From the NCBI GenBank assembly GCA_964419545.1, contig CAYQQU010000017.1:22849-86848 (forward strand): a stretch of DNA of 64,000 nucleotides. The letters run 5' to 3'. Positions 35,025 to 44,363 of the stretch are shown in pieces. The notes below the pieces were generated by a model, which was given only the letters and a program-made list of their open reading frames with translations, was not told the DNA's origin and made no database searches. Source of the stretch: CAYQQU01 sp964419545. GTDB lineage: Bacteria; Bacteroidota; Bacteroidia; Chitinophagales; Saprospiraceae. Positions within the stretch are counted from its first letter, which is position 1; each line of letters opens with the position of its first letter. The translations under genes and the position numbers were made by a program.

Positions 35025-35948
35025 TTAAAACTTTTGGTTCGGGATCTTTATCCGGTAGGTTTTCCTGCTCGCATTCGTCAGGCGGGAATCGATCAGCCAG
35101 GGATTGTAGACTTTCAGCATGCGGTAGCTGATGCCGTGTTCGCGCGCAAAGTCGCCCAGGTTTTCGATGGCCTGATTGACTTCCACGACGTGGTAATTCT
35201 CCAGCGGGGGATAACCGTCGGTGCGGTCGAGGTAGAAGCCGAAATCCTGCGGGTGCTGCAGGATCTCTTTGATGGCCACCAGCCGGAAAATGTAGCGCAT
35301 GGTTTCCGGGTTGAGGTTGAGTTCGTAGTAGGTGTCGGCGCGTTGGGCTTTCAGTTCTTTGCTGAGGCGGGTTTCGCCCACGTTGTAGGCGGCGGCGGCG
35401 AGGGTCCAGCTGCCGAAGCGTTCTTTCAGGCGCCGCAGCTTATCGGCGGCGGCTTGTGTCGCCTTTTCCAGGTGGTAGCGTTCGTCGACTTCGTCGTTGA
35501 TCTCCAGTCCGTTGGCTTCGGCGGCGGGTTCCATGAACTGCCAGACGCCGCGGGCGCCGGCGGGTGAGACGACGTTGCGCAGGCTGCTTTCGGCGACGGC
35601 CAGGTATTTGAAATCTTCGGGAATATTGTTCTGGGCCAGGATGCGCTCGATCACCGGAAAATAGCGCACGGTATTTTTAATGTTAAGTACGGTGCTGGAG
35701 TGCCAGTAGGTATTGACCAGGAGTTCGCGATCGAGGCGTTCGCGCACGTCGAAATTGTCCATGGGCAGTGATTCGCCGGCAAAGTCGAACGCCTTATCGA
35801 GGTCGACGGGCCGGATCACTTGACTGACCGGCCCTGGCTCAGCCGAAGAGGGGGCCGGCGCTTTGTCCTTGTTGGAATAGGATGTAAAAACGGCCACGGT
35901 GAGGAAAGCGGCCAGGGCCAGCGTGTAGAGGTTTAGTGCTTTTTGCAT
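35025..35948 (-). CDS. Lytic transglycosylase (SLT/MltD-like)
   Basis: The 307-residue protein has an N-terminal membrane or signal segment (LYTLALAAFLTVAVFTSY). The catalytic domain (about residues 85-235) reads YLAVAESSLRNVVSPAGARG, with the catalytic Glu in AES, then VWQFM and AAAYNVGETRL, typical of GH23 enzymes. It cleaves peptidoglycan strands at 1,6-anhydro sites. The C-terminal ~60 residues (YHVVEVNQAIENLGDFAREH) resemble the LysM-related tail of MltD. It is upstream of DUF2480 and ScpB genes on the same strand. Confidence 0.9.
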   Translation of the reverse strand: MQKALNLYTLALAAFLTVAVFTSYSNKDKAPAPSSAEPGPVSQVIRPVDLDKAFDFAGESLPMDNFDVRERLDRELLVNTYWHSSTVLNIKNTVRYFPVIERILAQNNIPEDFKYLAVAESSLRNVVSPAGARGVWQFMEPAAEANGLEINDEVDERYHLEKATQAAADKLRRLKERFGSWTLAAAAYNVGETRLSKELKAQRADTYYELNLNPETMRYIFRLVAIKEILQHPQDFGFYLDRTDGYPPLENYHVVEVNQAIENLGDFAREHGISYRMLKVYNPWLIDSRLTNASRKTYRIKIPNQKF

Positions 35949-35988
35949 GTCGGGTCGCCTTTTGTTCGGGCAATATACGAATAAGCCA

Positions 35989-36504
35989 TCACTTGCGGGG
36001 GCGCTTGTAGATCGGCACCGTGGAGCAGGGTTCGCCGAACATAATGCTGCGGGCGTAAGGGCGCAGTTTGCGCGTCAGTTCGACGTAGGCGTTGAGCGGT
36101 ACGGGCTGGTCGCTACAGCCCTTGATGACGATGCGCTGGTCCTGGTACTGCTCCGGATCGAGCTGTGCGAGGTAGCGGTGGAGTGCGGTTTCGAAATAGG
36201 CTTCGGCCGTTCCCTGGAAAATGTCGGCGGCGTAGGGCGCGGCGTAGGCGGCCACGAGCATATAGGCCCAGATGGGAATAATCGCATCGGAAGAACAAAA
36301 AACCAGGAGCGTTTTTCCTTCGTACTGCTGCCAGTCGTGGGCCTGCATCGCTTCCCGGAAGTCCTTCTCCCGCAGCAGCAACTCCTTGAAAAGATAATCC
36401 TTGAGGTCCAGTTCCGCCAGTGGGGCGGTCGGCAGGTGTTCTTCCAGCTTAATGGTGATCAAACCGCTTTTGGCGACGCGGTTAACGAGTGGTTTCTCTT
36501 GCAT
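35989..36504 (-). CDS. DUF2480 family protein
   Basis: The 171-residue soluble protein follows the DUF2480 pattern found almost only in Bacteroidota: NRVAKSGLITIKLE near the N-terminus, FCSSDAIIPIWAYMLVA in the middle and a C-terminal RSIMFGEPCSTVPIYKR. The function is unknown. It lies 21 bp behind scpB and 40 bp before the lytic transglycosylase gene, all on the minus strand, so it is probably part of a chromosome/cell-wall housekeeping operon. Confidence 0.9.
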   Translation of the reverse strand: MQEKPLVNRVAKSGLITIKLEEHLPTAPLAELDLKDYLFKELLLREKDFREAMQAHDWQQYEGKTLLVFCSSDAIIPIWAYMLVAAYAAPYAADIFQGTAEAYFETALHRYLAQLDPEQYQDQRIVIKGCSDQPVPLNAYVELTRKLRPYARSIMFGEPCSTVPIYKRPRK

Positions 36505-36525
36505 AGCTTTTTTCTTTAATGGCTT

Positions 36526-37146
36526 TCAGTCCTCATCGGTTTTGCCTTCCTGGGTCGGCTCCACCTGATCGGCGGCGTCTTCTTCGATCGGCGCCTGCTC
36601 GCCGATGGCGTTTTCGGGCGCTTTAAAATCTTTGGGCGTCGGCAGATCCTTGAGGCTTTTCAGGCCGAAGTAATCCATAAACCGATCGCTGGTGCCGTAG
36701 AGCAAGGGGCGATAAGGCCCTTCGCTACGCCCTACGATTGAAACAAGTTCCTTTTCCAATAGTTTTTGCACGGCGTAGTCGCAATTGACCCCGCGAATTT
36801 TCTCTACTTCCGGTTTGGTAACGGGTTGTTTGTAAGCGATGATGGCGAGGGTTTCCAGGGCGGAGCGCGAAAGCCTTTTGTTGGTGGTCTGTCTGAGGTA
36901 GGCCCCTACCGTCTGGTGGTAGGCGGGCTTCGTCATGAACTGATATCCGCCGCTCACTTCTTCGATCTGAAAAGCAAAAGCATCAGAGGCGTACCGTTCG
37001 TGCAGTGCGGCAATGGCGGCCAGCAGATCCGACTCCGGCAATTCGATCTCGAAGCTGGCTTCCAGGCAGTCTTTGATCTCCTTTAGCGAGATGGAAGTAT
37101 CGGAGGCGAAGATGAGGCTTTCGATATGTTGTGCGAGGTATTCCAC
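36526..37146 (-). CDS. scpB: Segregation and condensation protein ScpB
   Basis: The protein consists of two winged-helix domains typical of ScpB (HIESLIFASDTSISLKEI; later TLAIIAYKQPVTKPEVEKIRGVNCDYAVQKLLEKELV) and an acidic tail. With ScpA and SMC it forms the bacterial condensin. I chose the GTG at 37146 (VEYLAQHIESLIF, 206 residues), because homologues start there and a perfect -7 box lies 12 bp upstream. The ATG at 37200 and a further start at 37245 would place that box inside the gene. The gene start faces the end of the TM protein gene at 37236. Confidence 0.92.
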   Translation of the reverse strand: MEYLAQHIESLIFASDTSISLKEIKDCLEASFEIELPESDLLAAIAALHERYASDAFAFQIEEVSGGYQFMTKPAYHQTVGAYLRQTTNKRLSRSALETLAIIAYKQPVTKPEVEKIRGVNCDYAVQKLLEKELVSIVGRSEGPYRPLLYGTSDRFMDYFGLKSLKDLPTPKDFKAPENAIGEQAPIEEDAADQVEPTQEGKTDED

Positions 37147-37157
37147 GGTTTTTTCTG

Positions 37158-37165
37158 CAAAAATA
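37158..37165 (-). promoter_or_regulatory. scpB: -7 promoter element of scpB
   Basis: TATTTTTG on the minus strand fits the consensus exactly. Transcription would begin close to the GTG at 37146, giving a very short leader; this decides the start codon choice. Confidence 0.55.
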
Positions 37166-37235
37166 ACAACCTCCCAACAAACTTCACCTGGATTATTCAT
37201 GGCTTCACAAAAGAGGAGTTCCTGAATAATCCGGG

Positions 37236-38105
37236 TTAATAGCACCGTTCCCGGAGGCCCTTGCGGAAGGGCAGGTCGCGCACCAGGCGGAGGTAGGTCC
37301 GTTCGTTGTGGTCGGGATTGTCTTCGGACGACGCTTTCTGGAAATAGAGGTCGGCCAGCCCGGCCAGGCCCTTGATGTCGAAAGCGAGCTGCACCTGGCA
37401 GGCGACCTGGTCGGGGCGCAGCTCGGGATGCAGGCGGGCGTGGCGCTGCAGTACGCGTTCGCGGTAGCGTTCCACCTGGCGCTGGGTGGGGCGGGAAAAG
37501 TCGACTTCATGAATGCGCGGCGCGCGGTTGGCGTAGCGCACCACAAACTCATCGCCCGTTTCCAGCGGCAGGCCGTAGCTCAGAGAAAGGTCGGGGAGTT
37601 CTGCTTCGGCCTGGTAGCTGCGTCCGTTGGCGACGAAGGCGTATCCGACCGGCGATTCCCGGTTGGCGAGGACGACCCGGGCCACTGATTCCGAGCCGGC
37701 CTGTTCCAATATCTGGGTCATCTGCTGCTCGCCGGTGACGCGTTCGTGGTATTGCCACCAAAGGAAAAAACCGCCGACGGCGAGGAGCAGCGCGGCGACG
37801 AAAGCCAGTGTCTGCCACCAGTACTTGCGCTCGCGCTCCCGCCGCTCCTGGTTGAGCGGCGTGTCGGCTTCCTTGTCGATCTTGAAATCGTAGTGAAAAC
37901 GGTCTTCCTTGCGGGTCAGTTGCAGTTCGCAAAGTTCATCTTCGATAAAAAAGGAGTAGGTCTTGTCCTCCAGTACGTGAAAGTCAATAAGGATCACTTT
38001 GGCGTTGCAATGCACCATAAAGTGACCGCTGCGCGGGCCGTGGTAGAGCCCTACGTTGTAGCGTCTGCCTTGATCACTTACGTATAACCAGTTGAACTGG
38101 GCCAA
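37236..38105 (-). CDS. Hypothetical single-pass membrane protein (289 residues)
   Basis: The cytoplasmic ~95 N-terminal residues (YVSDQGRRYNVGLYHGPRSGHF, an OB- or FHA-like beta fold) are followed by a membrane segment (about residues 98-116, TLAFVAALLLAVGGFFLWW). A periplasmic domain with a VERYRERVLQRHARLHPELR helix follows, ending in LRERCY. No family is recognised. It is divergent from paaY and overlaps the spacer to scpB. A motif GTTTATCCGATAAA lies 9 bp upstream of the ATG and recurs upstream of the bTHX gene. Confidence 0.65.
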   Translation of the reverse strand: MAQFNWLYVSDQGRRYNVGLYHGPRSGHFMVHCNAKVILIDFHVLEDKTYSFFIEDELCELQLTRKEDRFHYDFKIDKEADTPLNQERRERERKYWWQTLAFVAALLLAVGGFFLWWQYHERVTGEQQMTQILEQAGSESVARVVLANRESPVGYAFVANGRSYQAEAELPDLSLSYGLPLETGDEFVVRYANRAPRIHEVDFSRPTQRQVERYRERVLQRHARLHPELRPDQVACQVQLAFDIKGLAGLADLYFQKASSEDNPDHNERTYLRLVRDLPFRKGLRERCY

Positions 38106-38334
38106 TCGTCAAAGTTTATCCGATAAAGAATGATTTTGCTAAAATATACGTCGACGCACGCTAAAATTCTACCCGCCTTTCCAACTTTAACAAAACATTT
38201 GCCCGGTAAAATGCCGACTTCCGATTGTTGAGGGAAATTTAGCTCCGGTTTTCTGGTCTTTCTCTGATATTGCGCTTAATTTCGCAGAAAGGTACTTTGG
38301 TACCCAGTACTAACCAAAAAAAAGAAACCAGATT

Positions 38335-38928
38335 ATGTTTTACGAGTTCAAGGGCTTTCGTCCCGTTGTTCATCCCACCGCTTATGTTCATCCCAAGGCT
38401 ATCGTCACCGGCAACGTCGTCATCGGCAAACAGGTCTACATCGGACCCGGCGCGGCGATTCGCGGCGACTGGGGCAGCATCCGGATCGAGGACGGTTGTA
38501 ATGTGCAGGAAAATTGCACGCTGCACATGTTTCCCGGCCTGAGCGTGGTGCTCAAGAAAGAAGCCCATATCGGCCACGGGGCGGTCATCCACGGCGCGAC
38601 CATCGGTCGCAATACGCTCGTGGGCATGAATAGCGTGATCATGGACGAGGTGGAGATCGGCGAAGAATGCATCATCGGCGCCCTGACGTTCATCAAAGCC
38701 AACGTGAAGATCCCCGCCCGCAGCCTGGTCGTCGGCAACCCCGGCCGCATCGTCCAATCGGTAAGCGACGAGATGATCGACTGGAAAACCAAAGGCACCC
38801 GCCTTTACCAGAGCCTGCCGAAAGATTGTCACGAAAGCCTCAAACCCTGTGAGCCGCTGCGCCGGATGCCGGAAAAGCGGCCGGAACAGGAGGTGTTGTA
38901 TAAGCCCTGGAAGGAGATGGCGGTTTAA
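38335..38928 (+). CDS. paaY: PaaY-like gamma-carbonic-anhydrase-fold protein
   Basis: The 197-residue protein is a left-handed beta-helix with hexapeptide repeats (about 10-165) and the PaaY signature: VHPTAYVHPKAIVTGNVVIG, HMFPG, HIGHGAVIHGATIGRNTLVG, and a C-terminal LKPCEPLRR.P segment. PaaY is a thioesterase-like accessory that relieves CoA by-products in phenylacetate degradation. The gene is followed after 56 bp by paaZ, consistent with this role. It is divergent from a membrane gene; the spacer 38106-38334 holds the promoters, including a GGTAC-TTTG-GTACC palindrome at 38291-38304. Confidence 0.9.
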   Translation: MFYEFKGFRPVVHPTAYVHPKAIVTGNVVIGKQVYIGPGAAIRGDWGSIRIEDGCNVQENCTLHMFPGLSVVLKKEAHIGHGAVIHGATIGRNTLVGMNSVIMDEVEIGEECIIGALTFIKANVKIPARSLVVGNPGRIVQSVSDEMIDWKTKGTRLYQSLPKDCHESLKPCEPLRRMPEKRPEQEVLYKPWKEMAV

Positions 38929-38984
38929 AAAGGGAAAGAACTCATTGCTCCCAGGCGCCCTCTCCGGATCAAAAGATAATAACG

Positions 38985-41039
38985 ATGACCAAACTACAGC
39001 ACTATATCCGCGGCGAATGGGTCGACCACGCCGGGGAGGGCTTGCCGCAGTACGACGCCGTTACCGGCGAAGTGATCGGCACCTGCGGCACCGAAGGCCT
39101 GGACTACGCCGAAATCATGGACTACGGCCGCCGCGTGGGCGGCCCGGCCCTGCGGCGGATGACGTTCCGGCAGCGCGGGCTGATGCTGAAACAGCTCGCC
39201 CTGCACCTGCACGGCATCCGGAAAAAATACTATCCCGCAAGCTACCGCACCGGCGCTACCAAAACCGACAGCTGGATCGACATCGACGGGGGCATCGGCA
39301 CCTTATTCGCCTACGCCAGCCTGCGCCGGCAGTTTCCCGACGAACCTTTCTACGTCGACGGAGAGGCGGCTATGCTCTCCAAGCGCGGCTCCTTCATCGG
39401 GCACCACCTCATGACGCCGCGCCACGGGGTGGCGATCCACATCAACGCCTTCAACTTCCCGATCTGGGGAATGCTGGAGAAAATATCCGTCAACCTGCTG
39501 GCAGGGGTCCCGGGCGTAGTGAAACCCTCCGAATTGTCCAGCTTCCTTACCGAAGCGATGGTGCGCGACATCATCGCTTCGGGCATCCTCCCGGAAGGCG
39601 CCCTGCAACTGGTCAACGGACCCGGCCACGGCATCCTCGACCCGGTGATCTCTCAAGACGTGGTCACCTTTACCGGCTCGGCTTCCACCGGGCGCCTGCT
39701 CAAAGCGCTGCCGCCCATCATCGAGAACGCGGTTCCGTTCAACATGGAAGCCGACAGCCTCAATGCGGCTATTCTCGGGGCGGACGCCGCACCCGGCAGC
39801 GAAGAGTTTGATCTTTTCATCAAGGAGGTGCGGCGGGAAATGACCGTCAAATGCGGTCAGAAATGTACGGCCATTCGCCGGATCATCGTCCCGGAAGACC
39901 GGGTGGAAGACGTTCAGATCGCCCTCGGAAAAGCGCTGGCGAAAACGACTATCGGCAACCCTGCCGTCGAAGGGGTCAAGATGGGCGCCCTCGTCAGCCG
40001 CAGCCAACGCGAAGAAGTACACCGCCGCATTCGCCAACTGGCCGGACAAAGCCCGATCGTGATCGGCGGGCCGGACGTCGACTTCGAGGTGGTCGGCGCC
40101 GACCGGGAAAAGGGCGCATTCATCTCCCCCGTGGTTTTTCTCAACGAAAAGCCCTTCGAAAAACAGGAGGCCCACCACGTAGAAGCTTTCGGGCCGGTGA
40201 GCACCATCATGCCCTACCGCGACCTCGACGAAGCGATCGCGCTGGCCAACCTGGGCAAAGGTTCTTTGGTCAGCACCATCGCTACTTACGACGAAGACAT
40301 CGCTCGCCGGTACGTCATGGGCTCCGCACCCTACCACGGGCGCGTGCTCATTCTCAACCGAGACAGCGCGCCTGAAAGCACCGGCCACGGCTCCCCCATG
40401 CCGCTGCTGGTGCACGGCGGACCGGGGCGCGCCGGCGGCGGCCAGGAGATGGGCGGCGTACGCGGGGTCAAGCACTACCTGCAAACGACCGCCGTACAGG
40501 GCCATCCCACAATGATCTCGGCAGTGACCAACGTTTACCAGTACGGCGGCCGTCAAGAGGAAACTGAAGTCCATCCCTTCCGAAAGCACTTCGAAGACCT
40601 GACAATCGGCGAAACCCTCATCACCGCCAAGCATACCGTCACGGAGGCCGATATCGTCAACTTCGCCAATGTCAGCGGCGATCACTTCTACGCCCACGTC
40701 GACGCCACCGCCCTCGACGGCACGATCTTCGAACAACGGGTCGCCCACGGCTACTGGGTGCTCAGCAAAGCGGCCGGCCTCTTCGTAGAACCGAAAAAAG
40801 GACCCGTACTGCTCAACTACGGCATCGAAGAATGCCGCTTCACCAAACCGGTCTACCCGGGGATGACCATCGGCGTCAAACTCACGGTCAAGGAAAAGAT
40901 CGCTCAGGAAAAACGGGAGGACGAAGATTTTCGGAAGGGCATCGTCAAATGGCTGGTAGAGGTGTACGACCAGGAAGACGAAACCGTCGCCATCGCTACC
41001 ATCCTGACAATGGTGAAAATGCGGACCGCAGCGGATTAA
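38985..41039 (+). CDS. paaZ: Bifunctional PaaZ: oxepin-CoA hydrolase and semialdehyde dehydrogenase
   Basis: The 684-residue fusion has an aldehyde dehydrogenase domain (about 1-510; NAD region FTGSASTGRLL, Glu in NMEADSLNAAI, catalytic Cys in KCGQKCTAIRR). The C-terminal MaoC-like hydratase (about 530-680) has SGDHFYAHVDATAL. PaaZ opens the oxepin-CoA ring and oxidises the resulting aldehyde in phenylacetate breakdown. The ring-opening motif is intact. The other paa genes (paaABCDE, paaK, paaJ) are not in this window, so the pathway must be encoded elsewhere. It follows paaY on the same strand and precedes an SDR-DUF2867 gene. Confidence 0.94.
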   Translation: MTKLQHYIRGEWVDHAGEGLPQYDAVTGEVIGTCGTEGLDYAEIMDYGRRVGGPALRRMTFRQRGLMLKQLALHLHGIRKKYYPASYRTGATKTDSWIDIDGGIGTLFAYASLRRQFPDEPFYVDGEAAMLSKRGSFIGHHLMTPRHGVAIHINAFNFPIWGMLEKISVNLLAGVPGVVKPSELSSFLTEAMVRDIIASGILPEGALQLVNGPGHGILDPVISQDVVTFTGSASTGRLLKALPPIIENAVPFNMEADSLNAAILGADAAPGSEEFDLFIKEVRREMTVKCGQKCTAIRRIIVPEDRVEDVQIALGKALAKTTIGNPAVEGVKMGALVSRSQREEVHRRIRQLAGQSPIVIGGPDVDFEVVGADREKGAFISPVVFLNEKPFEKQEAHHVEAFGPVSTIMPYRDLDEAIALANLGKGSLVSTIATYDEDIARRYVMGSAPYHGRVLILNRDSAPESTGHGSPMPLLVHGGPGRAGGGQEMGGVRGVKHYLQTTAVQGHPTMISAVTNVYQYGGRQEETEVHPFRKHFEDLTIGETLITAKHTVTEADIVNFANVSGDHFYAHVDATALDGTIFEQRVAHGYWVLSKAAGLFVEPKKGPVLLNYGIEECRFTKPVYPGMTIGVKLTVKEKIAQEKREDEDFRKGIVKWLVEVYDQEDETVAIATILTMVKMRTAAD

Positions 41040-41081
41040 ACAGCAGCCCCGTTCTGCCGTTTAAATAGGAAAACTAAGGCT

Positions 41082-42581
41082 ATGCATATATTACTGACCG
41101 GCGCCACGGGCTACATCGGCAAGCGGTTGCTCCCCGTATTACTGGAAGCCGGGCACCACGTCACCTGTGTGGTGCGCAACAAAACGAGCTTCGATTGGAA
41201 GGCGGGCTGGGAAGACCAGGTGACCTTGTACGAGCACGATTTTCTCAAACCGGTAAATCCGGAAACGGCGCCACGGGATATCGATATCGCGTATTATCTG
41301 ATCCATTCGCTATCCGCAGCGATCGATAATTTCGAGCCGCTGGAAGAACGATCGGCCTGGAATTTTCGCGACTACATCGACACCACCGACGCCCGGCAGA
41401 TCATCTACCTGACAGGCATCGTCAACAGCGACGCCCTCTCGCGCCACCTGCGCTCCCGTCTGCGGGTGGAGGAAGTGCTGGGCGGCGGCAAAGTACCGCT
41501 TACCGCGCTGCGCGCCGGCATCATCATCGGCTCGGGCAGCGCTTCTTTCGAGATCCTGCGCGACCTGGTGGAAAAACTGCCCGTGATGGTGGCGCCCCGC
41601 TGGGTCAATACCAAATGTCAGCCCATCGCTATCCGTGACGTCATCAGCTTCCTCACCGGGGTCATGCTGCGGGAAGACTGCTTTGGCAAGGACTTCGATA
41701 TCGGCTGTAAGGAAATACTGACCTACAAAGAAATGCTGATGGGCTACGCCAGGGTGCGGAAGCTGCGCCGCTGGATCTTCACCGTGCCGGTCATGACGCC
41801 CCGGCTCTCCTCCTACTGGCTGTATTTCGTTACCTCCACCACCTATGAACTGGCGGTCAACCTCGTGAACAGCATGAAAATTGACGTGGTGACGCGCGAC
41901 GACCGCCTGGCCCGCCTGCTGAACATCGAACCCATCTCTTACGACGAAGCCGTGGAGCTGGCCTTCGACAAGATCGAGCAGAATATGGTCGTCTCCAGCT
42001 GGAAAGACTCCCTGGTGTCCAGCTCCCGCCTCGGCACCCTGAGCCGCTACGTAAATGTGCCGCATTACGGTTGTTTTGTGGATAAAAAGGTGCTGCCCAT
42101 CACCAATAATCCCGTGCAGCAGGTGTGGCGCAATATCCTATCGATCGGTGGCGACCGCGGCTGGTACTACGGCAACTGGCTCTGGAAAATACGAGGCTAC
42201 CTCGATAAACTGGTCGGCGGTATCGGCCTGCGCCGCGGCCGCACCCACCCCAATCGCGTGCATCCCGGCGATGCGCTCGACTTCTGGCGGGTATTGGTAG
42301 CCAACGAACAGGACAAGCGCCTCCTCCTGTACGCAGAAATGAAACTCCCCGGCGAAGCCTGGCTGGAGTTCGTGATCGACGAAACAGGAGAGGAGCCCGT
42401 CATCCGGCAAACGGCTACTTTCCGGCCCAACGGCATCTTCGGCCGGGCCTACTGGTACACGATCCTGCCCCTGCACTTTTTCGTCTTTAACGGCATGATC
42501 CGCAATGTGGAGCGCTTTCAGGAAACCGACTTCCCGGCCCGGGAAGTAGGGCCGCCGGTGACGGCCGACAGCGATGCGTAA
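41082..42581 (+). CDS. SDR-DUF2867 fusion protein
   Basis: The 499-residue protein begins with an NAD(P)-binding Rossmann fold of the NmrA/atypical SDR type (LLTGATGYIGKRLLPVL, about residues 1-230). The C-terminal part (about 340-490) is DUF2867-like (FWRVLVANEQDKRLLLYAEM, then YWYTILPLHFFVF). Proteins of this build are common in Bacteroidota but lack an assigned reaction. It is 42 bp downstream of paaZ, and the fused DUF2867 domain is a relative of the free-standing protein at 6921-7439. Confidence 0.9.
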   Translation: MHILLTGATGYIGKRLLPVLLEAGHHVTCVVRNKTSFDWKAGWEDQVTLYEHDFLKPVNPETAPRDIDIAYYLIHSLSAAIDNFEPLEERSAWNFRDYIDTTDARQIIYLTGIVNSDALSRHLRSRLRVEEVLGGGKVPLTALRAGIIIGSGSASFEILRDLVEKLPVMVAPRWVNTKCQPIAIRDVISFLTGVMLREDCFGKDFDIGCKEILTYKEMLMGYARVRKLRRWIFTVPVMTPRLSSYWLYFVTSTTYELAVNLVNSMKIDVVTRDDRLARLLNIEPISYDEAVELAFDKIEQNMVVSSWKDSLVSSSRLGTLSRYVNVPHYGCFVDKKVLPITNNPVQQVWRNILSIGGDRGWYYGNWLWKIRGYLDKLVGGIGLRRGRTHPNRVHPGDALDFWRVLVANEQDKRLLLYAEMKLPGEAWLEFVIDETGEEPVIRQTATFRPNGIFGRAYWYTILPLHFFVFNGMIRNVERFQETDFPAREVGPPVTADSDA

Positions 42582-42607
42582 GCCCGTCATTTGTCGTCGG
42601 TTTTGCC

Positions 42608-42615
42608 TATCTTTG
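42608..42615 (+). promoter_or_regulatory. -7 promoter element of the enoyl-CoA hydratase gene
   Basis: TATCTTTG fits TAnnTTTG perfectly, 36 bp before the ATG. A TTTG at 42590-42593 could be the -33 element, though the 14-bp spacing is shorter than usual. Confidence 0.55.
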
Positions 42616-42651
42616 CTAACGAACATTCATTCGTAATTTGAAACCGAATTC

Positions 42652-43437
42652 ATGACAGCAGATCGGACACAGCAAGGCTCTGTCACCAAAACCGTAAGCG
42701 AAGGCATTGCCACCGTCACTTTCGAACATCCGGCCGGCAATTCTCTGCCCAGCCGCTTACTGACCCGGCTAATGGTGGCGATCGAAGAAGCGGGCGCTGA
42801 CGACGATGTACGCGTAGTGGTATTGCGCAGCGGCGGCGACCGCGCTTTTTGCGGCGGCGCCAGCTTCGACGAGTTGGCGGCCATCGAGAACCTGGCGGAA
42901 GGGAAACGCTTCTTCATGGGGTTTGCGAACGTCATCAACGCCATGCGCAAATGCCCGAAGTTTATCGTCGGCCGCGTGCAGGGAAAAACGGTCGGCGGCG
43001 GCGTCGGCCTGTGTGCTGCGATGGATTACTGCCTGGCTACCCGCTGGGCGTCGGTCAAGCTCAGTGAACTGGCGGTCGGCATCGGTCCGTTTGTTGTCGG
43101 CCCCGCCGTTGAACGCAAGCTGGGTAAAAGCGGCATGTCGCAGCTCGCCATCAACGCCACCGAATGGAAAACCGCCCAGTGGGCCGGCGACCGGGGCCTC
43201 TTCAACGAGGTGTTCGAGGATATCGACCGGCTGGACGATTATCTGGCGCATCTGACCCGGCGGCTGAGCGGCTACAACCCCGAAGCAATGCGGCAACTAA
43301 AGCAGGTCTTCTGGGAAGGTACCGAAAACTGGGACGAGCTCCTCAGCCGCCGGGCGGAGATGAGCGGAAAACTGGTGCTCTCGGATTTTACGAAAAAAGC
43401 TATCGCTGAGTTTAAGCAAAAATCCGCCGCCTCATGA
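42652..43437 (+). CDS. Enoyl-CoA hydratase/isomerase family protein
   Basis: The 261-residue crotonase-fold protein has the oxyanion-hole stretch GGDRAFCGGASFDELAAI (near residues 63-80) and KTVGGGVGLCAAMDYCLATRWA (near 110-131). It hydrates or isomerises an enoyl-CoA thioester. The position after paaZ makes a PaaF- or PaaG-type role in aromatic-acid beta-oxidation plausible, but the residues that would tell hydratase from isomerase are not certain here. It has its own promoter and overlaps the next start by ATGA. Confidence 0.88.
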   Translation: MTADRTQQGSVTKTVSEGIATVTFEHPAGNSLPSRLLTRLMVAIEEAGADDDVRVVVLRSGGDRAFCGGASFDELAAIENLAEGKRFFMGFANVINAMRKCPKFIVGRVQGKTVGGGVGLCAAMDYCLATRWASVKLSELAVGIGPFVVGPAVERKLGKSGMSQLAINATEWKTAQWAGDRGLFNEVFEDIDRLDDYLAHLTRRLSGYNPEAMRQLKQVFWEGTENWDELLSRRAEMSGKLVLSDFTKKAIAEFKQKSAAS

Positions 43438-43691
43438 ATCCGAAAGAGGTATTGAAAGCCCAGTTTCTGGAAGTTGTAGACAACCAATTGCGCGACGATG
43501 ATCCGCCCGCAACGCGCCGGACGCTGGAACGGTTGAAAAGCGCGGGATATTCCGAAAAAGAAGCCAAGCTGGTGATCGCCCAGTGCGTGGCCGACGAGAT
43601 CATGGCCGTCATGGAAACCAATAAGCCGTTTAACGAAGAACGCTTCGTCAAATGCCTGGAGCAACTGCCGGGCGGTACTAAAAATCAATGA
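43434..43691 (+). CDS. Small DUF1841-like protein
   Basis: The 85-residue protein is helical and charged (VDNQLRDDDPPATRRTLERL, LVIAQCVADEIMAVMETNKP). The pattern resembles DUF1841 proteins, whose function is unknown. Both ends overlap the neighbouring genes by ATGA, so it is coupled in translation to the crotonase and transglutaminase genes. Confidence 0.75.
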   Translation: MNPKEVLKAQFLEVVDNQLRDDDPPATRRTLERLKSAGYSEKEAKLVIAQCVADEIMAVMETNKPFNEERFVKCLEQLPGGTKNQ

Positions 43692-44335
43692 ACATGCGCG
43701 CGGAGGTATTTACCCGGGCCACCGCAACGATCGACGCCGGTCATCCGGCAATCCGGTCGTTTGCCGGGCGGGCTGCGAAACAGGCGCAAGGCCGGAGGCA
43801 ACAGGCCGTAGCGATATATTACGCCGTGCGCGACGGCTGGCGCTACAATCCTTACAAAATCGAGCTGAATGCCGCTGCGCTGCGGGCCAGCAATATCCTG
43901 AATCGTCCCGAAGGCCACTGCGTAGACAAAGCCATCCTGATGATCGCGGCTTTGCGGTCGCTGCAGATCCCTGCCCGCCTGGGGCTGGCCAAGGTGCGCA
44001 ACCACATCGCTACGGAGCGCCTGGAAGCCGTGCTCGGCACCAATGAGCTGGCGCCCCACGGCTACGTCGAAGTACAGCTCGACGGGCGCTGGGTAAAAGC
44101 TACGCCGGCTTTCAACCGCGAGCTTTGCCGGCGCCTGGGCGTAAGTCCGCTGGAATGGGACGGGCGCAGCGATTCCCTCTTCCAGGAGTTCGACCGGCGG
44201 GGAGCCGGCTTTATGGAATACCTGGAAGATTACGGCTCCTTCGCCGACGTACCCCTGCCGTTTATGGTGCAGGTGTTGAAAGACCATTATCCGCGCTTAT
44301 TTCTCGACGAGCGCGGCATGACGATAAGCCCATAA
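43688..44335 (+). CDS. Transglutaminase-like (papain-fold) protein
   Basis: The 215-residue protein is a small cytoplasmic transglutaminase-like fold. The catalytic Cys is in PEGHCVDKAILMIAALRSL, with a likely His in LAPHGYVEVQLDGRWVKA. Such proteins can be cysteine peptidases, amidases or structural. No signal peptide is present. Starts overlap (ATGA) with the upstream small gene. Its link to the acyl-CoA genes on both sides is not clear from sequence. Confidence 0.82.
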   Translation: MNMRAEVFTRATATIDAGHPAIRSFAGRAAKQAQGRRQQAVAIYYAVRDGWRYNPYKIELNAAALRASNILNRPEGHCVDKAILMIAALRSLQIPARLGLAKVRNHIATERLEAVLGTNELAPHGYVEVQLDGRWVKATPAFNRELCRRLGVSPLEWDGRSDSLFQEFDRRGAGFMEYLEDYGSFADVPLPFMVQVLKDHYPRLFLDERGMTISP

Positions 44336-44363
44336 ATCAAACAGCAGCCTTAACCGGATCAAC

